64,000 nt of DNA from Dyella_B sp035277725 (GTDB lineage Bacteria; Pseudomonadota; Gammaproteobacteria; Xanthomonadales; Rhodanobacteraceae), in NCBI RefSeq assembly GCF_035277725.1, contig NZ_DATEJY010000104.1, positions 1-64,000 on the forward strand. The letters run 5' to 3'. The notes under the pieces are model-generated. The model had not been told where the DNA came from, searched no databases, and worked only from the letters and a program-made list of their open reading frames with translations. Both the position numbers and the translations under genes were made by a program. Below, piece by piece: positions 8,469 through 16,726 of this stretch (position 1 is its first letter; each line of letters opens with the position of its first letter).

Positions 8469-11400
8469 AACCAGGTTCTCCGGAAGCGCGAATGGCTTTG
8501 GACGCATGGCGTCCATGGATGATGCTGAACACCACGGGCACGAACAGCAGCGTCGCGCCGGTGGCGAAAATCAAACCGCCGATCACCGCACGGCCGAGCG
8601 GTGCGTTCTGTTCGCCACCTTCGCCCAGCCCTAAGGCCATCGGCGCCATGCCGATGATCATCGCCAGCGCAGTCATGCAAACGGGACGGAAGCGGGTGAA
8701 GCCGGCTTCGAGTGCGGCCAGCGTGGCATCGCCGTGTTCGGCCAGACGCTCGCGACAGAAGCTCACCACCAAAATCGAGTTGGCGGTCGCCACGCCCATG
8801 CACATGATTGCGCCGGTGAGCGCCGGCACCGACAGCGGCGTATGCGTGGCGAACAGAATCCACACGATGCCGGCCAATGCCGCGGGCAACGCGGTGATGA
8901 TCACAAACGGATCGCTCCACGACTGGAAGTTCACCACGATCAGCAGATAGATCAGCACCACGGCGCCAAGCAAGCCGAACAACAAGCCCGAGAACGCGCT
9001 GTTCATGGTCTGCACCTGGCCGAGCAGCACCACGTGCGAACCCTTGGGTTGCTGGCTGACACTGCTGTCGATCAGCTTCTGCACGTCCGCCGCGACGGCG
9101 CCGAGATCGCGATCCTGCGTAGCCGCGTAGATCTGCACCACTGATTGGATGTCGTATTGATCGATCACCGCATTGGTGTTGTTGCGCTTGAGCGTGACCA
9201 GGCCGCCAAGCACCTGCGATTGTCCATTGCTGCCGTTGATCGGCAGGTTGCGCAGCTGTGCCAGGCTGTCGAGTGCGTATTGCGGCGTCTGCATCACGAT
9301 CGGGTACGACACGCCATTGGCCGGATTGAGCCAGAACGTCGGCGCGACCTGGCTGGAGCCGGCCAGGTTCACCACCAGGCTGTTGGTGACGTCGCGCTCG
9401 GTGATGCCGAGCAATTGCGCCTGCGTGCGATCGACGTTGACGTCGAAAGCCGGATTGGCTTGCGATTCCTGGATACGCGCATCGACCACGCCGGGAATGC
9501 GCTTGATCTGGCCCAGCAAAGTATTCGAATAAGCAAAATTGGCTGCCAGATTGGGGCCGCGAATCTGCAGATCGATCGGCGCCGGCGAACCGAAGTTCAG
9601 GATCTGGCTGACGATATCCGCCGGCGGAAACGAGAACGTGGCGCCGGGATACAGGCGAGGCAGCATTTCGCGCAGCTTGCGCACGTATTCGGCCGTGGGT
9701 CGGTGACCTTCGTTGAGCGCGATCTGGATGTCGCCATCCTGCTCGCCGACCAGGCCGGTGTTGTTGTACGTCGTGTTGATACCGCTGCCGGACACGCCGA
9801 TGTTGTCCACTACCGTGCCCAGGTCTTTGGCGGGGATCACGTCGCGCACCGTGTTCTCGATCTTGTTGAACAGGTTGGCGGTTTCTTCCACGCGTGTGCC
9901 GACCTGTGCGCGCACGTGCATCAGGATCTGGCCGCCGTCCACGTCAGGGAAGAAGTTGCGGCCGAGAAACGGCACCAGCAGGAACGACACCAGCACGAAG
10001 GCGAGAAAACCGAGCACGAATGGCCGCCGATGCGCCAGCGCCAGATCGAGCATGCCGTGATAGGTCGTCCGGATGCGTTCGAAGCGCGCTTCGAACGCGC
10101 GCTGGAAACGCACCAGCGGATTGCTCGACGGCGGTGGCGCCGCATGCGTGCCTTGACTTTCGACACCATGCGCATCGACAGAAGGCGCATGCGGCTTCAG
10201 CAGGAACATCGCCATCGTCGGCACCAAGGTGCGCGAGAGGATGAACGAGCACACCATCGCAAACATCACCGCTTCCGCCATCGGCACGAACAGGAAGCGC
10301 GCCACGCCTTCCAGGAAGAACATCGGCACGAACACGATGCAGATGCACAGCAGCGACACGAACGCCGGCGTCACGATCTGCTTGGCGCCGTCGATGATCG
10401 ACGTTTCCACGTCCTTGCCGTGCTCAAGATGCCAGTTGATGTTCTCGATGGTTACGGTGGCATCGTCGACCAGGATGCCGACCGCCAGCGCCAGGCCACC
10501 CAGCGTCATGATGTTGAGTGTCTCGCCAAACGCGGACAGCAGCGCGATCGCACCGAGAATCGCCAGCGGAATCGATACCGCGATAATCACGGTGGAGCGC
10601 CAGCTGCCCAGGAACAACAGGATCATCAAGCTGGTGAGTGCCGCTGCAATCACGCCTTCGCGCGCCACGCCGCTGATCGCCGCGCGCACGAACAGGGATT
10701 GGTCGCCGATGGGCGTGACCTTGAGGTTGTCCGGCAGGATGCCCTTGCTGTCGGCCAGGCGCTGCTTGATGCCGGACACGATCGCCAACGTAGATGCCGA
10801 ACCGTTCTTGAGAATGCTCAACAATACGGAACGATTGCCGTCCACGTGCACGATATTGGTTTGCGGCGGTGCGCCGTCGCGCACGTGCGCCACGTCGCGA
10901 ATGTAGATGGTGGTGCCGTTGACCTGCTTGATCGGCAGATTGCCCAGCTCGTTGATGTCGGACGGCGAGTTGTTGAGGTTGAGCGTGTATTCGAACGTGC
11001 CGATCTTCTGCGTGCCGACCGGGATGATCAGGTTCTGCGCCGCCAGCGCATTGGCCACGTCCTGCGCCGACAAACCGCGCGCCTGCAGCGCCGCGGAATC
11101 CACGTCGATCTGCACCTGGCGCGTTTTGCCGCCATACGGATAGGGAATGGCCGCGCCCGGCACCGACACGAGCTGCGGACGCAGGATGTTCTGGCCCAGG
11201 TCGCCCAGGTTCTGCTCGCTCAGGCCTTTGCCCGACAGCGCCAATTGCAGGATCGGCACGGTGGAAGCGTTGTAGTTGAGGATCAACGGCGGCGTGATGC
11301 CCGGCGGCAGCTGTTTGAGCATCGTCTGCGACACCGCCGTGACTTGCGCATTGGCAGTGGCAATGTTCACGCCGGGCTGGAAGAAGATCTTGATGATGCC

Positions 11401-11670
11401 GTAGCCGGCGATCGACTTGGCCTCGATATGCTCCACGTCGTTCACCGTGGTGGTGAGCACGCGTTCAAACGGTGAGGCAATGCGACCGGCCATCTGTTCC
11501 GGCGGCAGGCCGGTGTACGTCCACACCACCGCGATGACCGGAATCTTGATGTCCGGAAAAATATCGGTGGGTGTGCGCAAGGCCGCCAAGGGACCGACGA
11601 TCAGGATCAGCAGCGCAAGAACGACGAAGGTATAAGGCCGCTCCAGCGCAAGCCGTACGATCCTTAGCAT
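8458..11670 (-). CDS. RND multidrug efflux transporter, inner membrane pump
   Basis: A 1,070-residue proton-driven pump of the AcrB/MdtC superfamily. It shows the usual duplicated plan: TM1 (YTFVVLALLILIVGPLAAL), a large periplasmic loop, TM2-6 with the proton-relay segment ALAVGILVDDATVTIENI, then a second TM7, loop and TM8-12. The start at 11670 has GGAG 9 nt upstream and begins MLRIVRLALERPYTF, typical of the family. Residues near 500 (HAPSVDAHGVESQGTHAAPPPS) form a longer, low-complexity cytoplasmic linker. It heads the operon and is divergent from a LysR regulator that probably controls it. Substrates are not predictable. Confidence 0.94.
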   Translation of the reverse strand: MLRIVRLALERPYTFVVLALLILIVGPLAALRTPTDIFPDIKIPVIAVVWTYTGLPPEQMAGRIASPFERVLTTTVNDVEHIEAKSIAGYGIIKIFFQPGVNIATANAQVTAVSQTMLKQLPPGITPPLILNYNASTVPILQLALSGKGLSEQNLGDLGQNILRPQLVSVPGAAIPYPYGGKTRQVQIDVDSAALQARGLSAQDVANALAAQNLIIPVGTQKIGTFEYTLNLNNSPSDINELGNLPIKQVNGTTIYIRDVAHVRDGAPPQTNIVHVDGNRSVLLSILKNGSASTLAIVSGIKQRLADSKGILPDNLKVTPIGDQSLFVRAAISGVAREGVIAAALTSLMILLFLGSWRSTVIIAVSIPLAILGAIALLSAFGETLNIMTLGGLALAVGILVDDATVTIENINWHLEHGKDVETSIIDGAKQIVTPAFVSLLCICIVFVPMFFLEGVARFLFVPMAEAVMFAMVCSFILSRTLVPTMAMFLLKPHAPSVDAHGVESQGTHAAPPPSSNPLVRFQRAFEARFERIRTTYHGMLDLALAHRRPFVLGFLAFVLVSFLLVPFLGRNFFPDVDGGQILMHVRAQVGTRVEETANLFNKIENTVRDVIPAKDLGTVVDNIGVSGSGINTTYNNTGLVGEQDGDIQIALNEGHRPTAEYVRKLREMLPRLYPGATFSFPPADIVSQILNFGSPAPIDLQIRGPNLAANFAYSNTLLGQIKRIPGVVDARIQESQANPAFDVNVDRTQAQLLGITERDVTNSLVVNLAGSSQVAPTFWLNPANGVSYPIVMQTPQYALDSLAQLRNLPINGSNGQSQVLGGLVTLKRNNTNAVIDQYDIQSVVQIYAATQDRDLGAVAADVQKLIDSSVSQQPKGSHVVLLGQVQTMNSAFSGLLFGLLGAVVLIYLLIVVNFQSWSDPFVIITALPAALAGIVWILFATHTPLSVPALTGAIMCMGVATANSILVVSFCRERLAEHGDATLAALEAGFTRFRPVCMTALAMIIGMAPMALGLGEGGEQNAPLGRAVIGGLIFATGATLLFVPVVFSIIHGRHASKAIRASGEPGYVV

Positions 11671-11745
11671 GGGGATGGGCTCCAGGGGTTGTTCGTCCGG
11701 GCGACGAGAGGGGCTGCCGATCTTGCGTTGGTTGATTTCTTCCTC

Positions 11746-11830
11746 GCCGTCATTCCCGCGAAAGCGGGAATCCATGTTGCTTTGATGTGAAAAGCGAAGA
11801 TGGATTCCCGCTTTTCGCGGGAATGACGGC
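11746..11830. repeat. Palindromic repeat, family C
   Basis: A long inverted repeat with arms GCCGTCATTCCCGCG.. at 11746 and ..CGCGGGAATGACGGC ending 11830. Each arm itself contains the small palindrome CCCGCGAAAGCGGG. The same plan with different inner bases is at 15304-15379 and 40549-40667. It lies between the RND operon and its LysR gene, upstream of both starts, so any hairpin would be in a promoter region and not at a gene end. Confidence 0.85.
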
Positions 11831-11914
11831 CGGCAAGTTCAAGACATTGCGAGAACGTGTAGCCGCCTGTGGCTAAGGGGAGTCGCCACAGAACGTGAAG
11901 ATTAGTTGTACGAC

Positions 11915-11935
11915 TTGCTAAGATCGATACAGCAA
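11915..11935. promoter_or_regulatory. LysR-type operator (T-N11-A box)
   Basis: TTGCT, 11 bases, AGCAA: a perfect 5-bp dyad with the T-N11-A spacing that LysR-family regulators bind. It lies 19 bp before the LysR ATG and about 245 bp before the divergent RND pump gene, a normal place for autoregulation and control of the divergent operon. Confidence 0.6.
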
Positions 11936-11954
11936 CGCGAATGGCTTGATACGC

Positions 11955-12872
11955 ATGACGAATGATTACCTCGAGCTGCGGCATCTGAAGTACTTCGTCA
12001 CCGTGGCCGACGAATTGCACTTCGGTCGTGCGGCCGAACGATTAGGCATATCGCAGCCGCCGCTCAGCCAGCAGATTCATGCGCTTGAAACACGCCTGGG
12101 CGCGAATTTGTTCGAGCGCAAAGGCCGCGGCATCGCATTGAGCGCAGCCGGCACCGCCCTGCTCCCGCGCGCGCGCACCATTCTTACGCAGGCCGAACGC
12201 GCGGCCGAATCCGTGGCGCGTTCGCAGCGTGGAGAATTAGGCGAATTGCATCTCGGGCTGGTGTCGTCCGGCCCGTTCACCGTGGTAGTGCCGCGCGTGC
12301 TGGCACGCTTTCGCGAACGCTTGCCCAACGTGCGCCTGCTGATCCATGAAATGGCCACCTCGCAGCAGATCGATGCACTGGAACAGGGTTTGATCGACGT
12401 CGGCGTGATCCGTCCCGATGCGTTGCCGGAGAACATCAAGGCGATCGAGTTGTTCAAGGATTCGCTCACCGTGGTGATGCATGCGAGCAATCCGCTCGCC
12501 GCCGGTGAAGGTCCCGTCGATATCCATGAACTGGCCGGCGAGGATTTCATCTTCTACCAGCGCCACCTGGGCATGCGGCTGTATGACGAAGTGATCGCGC
12601 TGTGCACGCGCGCGGGTTTCAGTCCGCACATCCTGTATGAGGTGCGCGAACTGCCGACCATCATCGGCTTGATTTCCGGTGGTTTCGGCGTGGCGGTGCT
12701 GCCCGGTTCGATCCAGCGCGTAAGGGTGGAAAACGTGGTGTATCGCCCCCTGGCGAACACGGAAGCGGCCACGGCCGTGTGGGCCATTTACCGCGACGAC
12801 GCCAACGACCCGATGGTGCATGCATTCCTGGATATCGCGCAGTGCCTGGCGTCCAAGGGCGTGAAAGCCTGA
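11955..12872 (+). CDS. LysR-family transcriptional regulator
   Basis: A 305-residue LysR regulator. The N-terminal winged helix-turn-helix (about 6-65) reads ELRHLKYFVTVADELHFGRAAERLGISQPPLSQQIHALE. The C-terminal effector-binding domain (about 90-295) has the periplasmic-binding-protein-like fold, with LGLVSSGPF at its start as in the BenM/CatM/CynR subgroup. I start at ATG 11955; a TTG three codons upstream is possible. The gene is divergent from the RND efflux operon and has a good T-N11-A box just upstream, so it likely regulates itself and the pump. The ligand is unknown, perhaps an aromatic compound given the subgroup. Confidence 0.92.
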   Translation: MTNDYLELRHLKYFVTVADELHFGRAAERLGISQPPLSQQIHALETRLGANLFERKGRGIALSAAGTALLPRARTILTQAERAAESVARSQRGELGELHLGLVSSGPFTVVVPRVLARFRERLPNVRLLIHEMATSQQIDALEQGLIDVGVIRPDALPENIKAIELFKDSLTVVMHASNPLAAGEGPVDIHELAGEDFIFYQRHLGMRLYDEVIALCTRAGFSPHILYEVRELPTIIGLISGGFGVAVLPGSIQRVRVENVVYRPLANTEAATAVWAIYRDDANDPMVHAFLDIAQCLASKGVKA

Positions 12873-12895
12873 GATTTTCGCTGCGCCGCCACTGG

Positions 12896-12920
12896 CATGG
12901 CCACGCCGGGCGTAGCCATG
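12896..12920. terminator. Possible hairpin after the LysR gene
   Basis: CATGGCCACGCC and GGCGTAGCCATG form an imperfect dyad about 24 bp after the LysR stop. No T run follows, so an intrinsic terminator is doubtful. The next 200 bp up to 13129 hold no gene. Confidence 0.25.
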
Positions 12921-13128
12921 GTCGTCCACGGCCTAAGTACCGCAGACGTGGTATCGAAGGTTGTGGGTGCCGATATTTGCTTACGCATCGCTGACGTTTT
13001 CCCGTACCGCTCTATCGGTCAACACTGTGTTGCCCGAAATGACACAAATATGGCTGGCGGCTTATCTTAATCATTTGTAAACTTTCGAGTACATAAACGC
13101 ACTTCCTATCCCCCACATAGGTTCACTC

Positions 13129-13650
13129 ATGCGCATGCATCCCCTTACCCGCGGCGCCGCTGCTGTACTGATGTTTGCTTTACCGGCGCTCCCCGCCATG
13201 GCGGCCCGCTTCGAACTGCAAGGCGGCGTCAGCTTCATGGACAGCTACAGCACGCCTGCCGCGTTCGGCGAAGTGATCTTCGACGAGCACCCCTTCGGCA
13301 GCAGCAACTTCACCTGGGCACCCGACATCACCGCCGGCTGGATCAGCGGCCGCGACTTGAAGCGCTTCGACGGCGGCCGCTACACCACCCGCGACGACAT
13401 CGGCCTGGTTGGCGCCGGCGTACGCATCCACTACGGCCCTGCCGATGCGTGGTACCGCCGGCTCTTCATCAGCGAGCAGCCGTCGGTACATACCGGCCGC
13501 ACGGAAGCACTGAGCAGCGCCTTTGAATTCGCCACCACGGTGGGTTACCAGGGCGATCACTGGAGCATCGGCATTCGCCATATTTCCAACGCCGGCATCC
13601 ATGAGCCGAACCGCGGCGAGACGATGGCGCTGGTGGGTATTGCGTTCTAA
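13129..13650 (+). CDS. pagL: Lipid A 3-O-deacylase, PagL family (acyloxyacyl hydrolase)
   Basis: A 173-residue outer membrane protein with a signal peptide (1-25, ending PAMAA) and short amphipathic strands of a small 8-strand barrel. The C-terminal motif IRHISNAGIHEPNRGE carries the family's catalytic His151 and Ser153. Glu164 is the best candidate for the third residue, one position closer to the His than in Pseudomonas PagL, where the spacing is 14. PagL enzymes remove the 3-O-linked acyl chain from lipid A in the outer leaflet, lowering TLR4 stimulation and changing envelope properties. The gene stands alone, followed by a strong terminator. Identity is fairly certain from motif, length and topology. 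Confidence 0.82.
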   Translation: MRMHPLTRGAAAVLMFALPALPAMAARFELQGGVSFMDSYSTPAAFGEVIFDEHPFGSSNFTWAPDITAGWISGRDLKRFDGGRYTTRDDIGLVGAGVRIHYGPADAWYRRLFISEQPSVHTGRTEALSSAFEFATTVGYQGDHWSIGIRHISNAGIHEPNRGETMALVGIAF

Positions 13651-13673
13651 ACAACGCTATCAATGCATAAAGC

Positions 13674-13703
13674 AACGGCCCCTTGCGGGGCCGTTGTTGT
13701 TTT
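13674..13703 (+). terminator. Rho-independent terminator
   Basis: The stem AACGGCCCC / GGGGCCGTT with a TTGC loop (13674-13695) is followed by GTTGTTTT. It lies 23 bp after the pagL-like gene's stop and could also serve the convergent MFS operon ending at 13726. Confidence 0.85.
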
Positions 13704-13725
13704 CAGGATCGACGGGCGGGCCATA

Positions 13726-15246
13726 TCAATGCCCGCCACCGCCTGCCCCGGCTTTCGCGCCAAACGGCGGCTTGGCCAGCCAGATCACCACGATCAGCGA
13801 CAGGAAGATCCATCCCAGCACGTAGAAGATTTCGTTGAAGGAAATCTGCAGCCCTTGTGCACTGATCGCTCCGTTCAACGTCGCCAAGGTCGTCTGCGCA
13901 TCGCTGCTTTGGCTGAGCGCCTGCTGCGCCGTCGGGTTGTACGGCGTGATCTGTTCGGCCAGCTGCGAGTGATGCAACACGGCGCGGCGTTCCCACATGA
14001 AGCTGGTGAGCGAAGCGGCAAAGCTGGCGCCGACGGTGCGCAGGAAGGTCGCCACGCCACCGCCCGAAGCAAGTTCATGCGGCTGCAAATCAGACAGCAG
14101 GATGGTGGTGACGGGCATGAAGAACAGCGCCACGCCCAAGCCTTGCAGCAACTGCACGCTGGCGATGTGGTTGAAGTCCACGCCGATATAGAAGTCCGAA
14201 CGTATGAAGCAGGTCACGCCCATCACCACGAACGAGGCCGCGGTAAGCATGCGCAAGTCAAAGCGTGCTGCATAGCGACCGACAAACGGCGTGAGGATCA
14301 CCGGCAAGATGCCCAAAGGCGCCGCCGCGAAACCGGCCCATGTCGCGGTATAGCCCAGGTTGATCTGCAGCCACTGCGGCACCAGCAGGTTGATGGCGAA
14401 GAACGCGGCATACGCCAGCACCAGCGAAATGGTGCCCATGCGGAAGTTGCGGTGGCGGAACAGTTTGAGATCGACGATCGGTTCCTTGTCGGTCAGTTCC
14501 CAGATCAGGAATACCGCAATCGCGATCGCCGAAATAATCGCGGTAATGACGATGAAGTTGGAATTGAACCAGTCTTCGTCGTTGCCTTTGTCCAGCACCA
14601 CCTGCAGTGCACCGATGCCGATCACCAGCGTGACCAGGCCGACGTAGTCGATCTTCGGCCGTGAGGTGACCACTTCGCGCAAACGCATCTGGTTCGCCAC
14701 CACGAAACTGGCGAAGATGCCGATCGGCACGTTGATGAAGAAGATCCACGGCCAGGAATAGTTGTCCGTGATCCAGCCACCGAGAATCGGGCCGGCAATT
14801 GGCGCCACCACCGTCACCATCGCCAACAGCGCCAACGCCATCGGTCGCTTGTTGGGTGGATAGATGCCGATCAGCAAAGCCTGCGTCACTGGATACATCG
14901 GACCGGCCACCGCACCTTGCAGCGTACGAAACACGATCAGCATGCCCATGCTCTGCGCGATGCCGCACAGGAACGAGGCGATCGAGAAGGCCAGCGTGGC
15001 CCACACGAACAGTTTCACTTCGCCGAAGCGGCGCGTGAGAAAACCGGTGAGTGGCAGCGCGATGGCGTTGCTCACCGCGAACGAGGTGATCACCCAGGTG
15101 CTCTCGTCGGAGCTCACGCCGAGATTGCCGGCGATGGTCGGCAGCGACACATTGGCGATGGTGGTGTCCAGCACCTGCATGAACGTGGCCAGCGACAAAC
15201 CGATTGTCGCCAGGACCAGGTTGGGTGGACGGAAATGCGTGCTCAT
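13726..15246 (-). CDS. emrB: MFS drug:H+ antiporter, DHA2 (EmrB/QacA) family
   Basis: A 506-residue inner-membrane transporter with about 14 membrane segments. It opens LVLATIGLSLATFMQVLDTTIANVSLPTIAG, including motif D1 (LDTTIANVSLP) of 14-TM DHA2 exporters, and has the motif C-like stretch GPILGGWI. Together with the upstream HlyD-type adaptor and outer membrane channel it should form an EmrAB-TolC-like tripartite pump exporting hydrophobic toxicants. It is the last gene of the order marR, outer membrane factor, emrA, emrB, all on the minus strand. A 223-bp gap with a family C repeat separates it from emrA. Confidence 0.92.
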   Translation of the reverse strand: MSTHFRPPNLVLATIGLSLATFMQVLDTTIANVSLPTIAGNLGVSSDESTWVITSFAVSNAIALPLTGFLTRRFGEVKLFVWATLAFSIASFLCGIAQSMGMLIVFRTLQGAVAGPMYPVTQALLIGIYPPNKRPMALALLAMVTVVAPIAGPILGGWITDNYSWPWIFFINVPIGIFASFVVANQMRLREVVTSRPKIDYVGLVTLVIGIGALQVVLDKGNDEDWFNSNFIVITAIISAIAIAVFLIWELTDKEPIVDLKLFRHRNFRMGTISLVLAYAAFFAINLLVPQWLQINLGYTATWAGFAAAPLGILPVILTPFVGRYAARFDLRMLTAASFVVMGVTCFIRSDFYIGVDFNHIASVQLLQGLGVALFFMPVTTILLSDLQPHELASGGGVATFLRTVGASFAASLTSFMWERRAVLHHSQLAEQITPYNPTAQQALSQSSDAQTTLATLNGAISAQGLQISFNEIFYVLGWIFLSLIVVIWLAKPPFGAKAGAGGGGH

Positions 15247-15303
15247 GGAATGTCACCTGCAAACTGTGCGCATAGCTAGCCCCTCTCGCCGCGGACCTCA
15301 ACC

Positions 15304-15379
15304 CGTCATTCCAGCGAAAGCTGGAATCCCGTGCCTTTAGACCCAAAATCGCTGGATTCCAGCTTTCGCTGGAATGACG
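15304..15379. repeat. Palindromic repeat, family C
   Basis: The arms are CGTCATTCCAGCGAAAGCTG.. at 15304 and ..CTTTCGCTGGAATGACG ending 15379. It lies in the gap between emrA and emrB inside the efflux operon, so it is probably transcribed and could adjust the ratio of the two products; that role is inferred. Confidence 0.85.
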
Positions 15380-15469
15380 AGCAAGAGTTTTCGGCGCTTG
15401 AAAATCTTAAGTTCGGAGCATTGCTTCCAAAGGGACAGGGGAGACGAAGTGCTTCACGGTTCCTGCAAA

Positions 15470-16699
15470 TCAGTGCGCCTTCGCCATCGGGTCTTCGCCC
15501 TTGGCATTCACCGCCTGTCCCATGTTTTCGTGAACGATCCGCTCGATCTGCGCATTCGCATCGGCGAGCTGGTCTTTGTAGACGTCGGTGCTGAAGCGCG
15601 GCTCGGTACGCGCCGATTGCGCCAGCGTCGGGCCGCTCTGGTCGTGCAGGTTCACGTCGGTGGTCATCGACATGCCGATGCGCAACGGATTCTTGTCGAG
15701 CTGCGACGGATCGGTGAACACCACGCGTACCGGAATGCGCTGCACGATCTTGATCCAGTTGCCGGTGGCGTTCTGCGCCGGCAGCAGCGAGAACGCACTG
15801 CCCGTGCCCACGCCGAGACTTTCCACCTTGCCCTTGTACTTCACTGAGCTGCCGTAGACGTCGGAGGTGAGTTCCACCGGCTGGCCGATGCGCATCTGCG
15901 TGAGCTGCGTTTCCTTGAAGTTGGCATCCACCCACACCTGATGCAGCGGCACGACGGCCATCAGCGCGGAACCCGGCTGCACGCGCTGGCCCACCTGCAC
16001 GGTGCGCTTGGCGACGTAGCCGGTGACCGGTGCCACCATGGTGGTGCGCACGTCATCCAGATACGCGGAGCGATATTGCGCGGCAGCGGCTTTCACGTCC
16101 GGATGCGAGGCGACGACGGTGTCATCCACCAGCACCTGGTTGGTCTGCAACTGCTGTTGCGAGGTCGCCAACGCGCTCTGTGCTGCCGTCAGTGCATCGC
16201 GTGCGTGCGCCAGTTCCTCGGCGGAGATGGCACCGGACTTGGCGAGATTGCGGCGGCGGTTGTAGTCGTCCTGCGCTTTCTGCAACGCGACCTTTTCCAG
16301 CGCAACCTGCGACTGCGCGCCGGTGACAGTGCTGTACAGACCACGCACGCGGCGCACGGTATTGGCGAGATTCGCCGTGGCGCGCTGCAGGCCCACGTCG
16401 GCGTCGGAGCGATCAAGCTTCACCAGCACTTCGCCCTGCTGCACCATGTCGCCGTCATCGGCGGTGATGCTGACGACGGTACCGGCGATGCGCGGCGTGA
16501 TCTGCACGATGTTGCCGTTGATGTAGGCGTCATCGGTACTTTGGTACCAGCGCCCGACAATGAAATACCACGCCGTCCATGCGATGGCGGCGAGCACGAT
16601 CACCACCAGCAGCAATCGCAGCAGGAAGCCACGCCGGTTGTTGGCCGGCGGTGCCTGCACGGCGGACGTGTCGGCGGTGTTGGGGTTCGGACTGGACAT
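15470..16699 (-). CDS. emrA: EmrA-type membrane fusion protein (HlyD family)
   Basis: A 409-residue adaptor for the MFS exporter. A cytoplasmic tail of about 20 residues precedes one membrane helix (FLLRLLLVVIVLAAIAWTAWYFI). A lipoyl half-motif follows (INGNIVQITPRIAGTVVSITADDGDMVQQGEVLVKLDRSD), then a long helical hairpin and the second lipoyl half with MVAPVTGYVAKRTVQVGQRVQPG. The pattern DDAYINGN is characteristic of EmrA proteins. The C-terminal 60 residues are charged and partly repetitive. It follows the outer membrane factor gene by 27 bp on the same strand, which supports a complete envelope-spanning pump encoded at one locus. Confidence 0.92.
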   Translation of the reverse strand: MSSPNPNTADTSAVQAPPANNRRGFLLRLLLVVIVLAAIAWTAWYFIVGRWYQSTDDAYINGNIVQITPRIAGTVVSITADDGDMVQQGEVLVKLDRSDADVGLQRATANLANTVRRVRGLYSTVTGAQSQVALEKVALQKAQDDYNRRRNLAKSGAISAEELAHARDALTAAQSALATSQQQLQTNQVLVDDTVVASHPDVKAAAAQYRSAYLDDVRTTMVAPVTGYVAKRTVQVGQRVQPGSALMAVVPLHQVWVDANFKETQLTQMRIGQPVELTSDVYGSSVKYKGKVESLGVGTGSAFSLLPAQNATGNWIKIVQRIPVRVVFTDPSQLDKNPLRIGMSMTTDVNLHDQSGPTLAQSARTEPRFSTDVYKDQLADANAQIERIVHENMGQAVNAKGEDPMAKAH

Positions 16700-16726
16700 G
16701 GGAGCTGCCTCAGAAACGGATGGGGA

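Noticed and set aside
9145..11475. A 776-codon plus-strand frame opposite the RND pump
   Set aside because: Arg/His/Gln-rich composition with no motif; the opposite strand is a complete RND pump.
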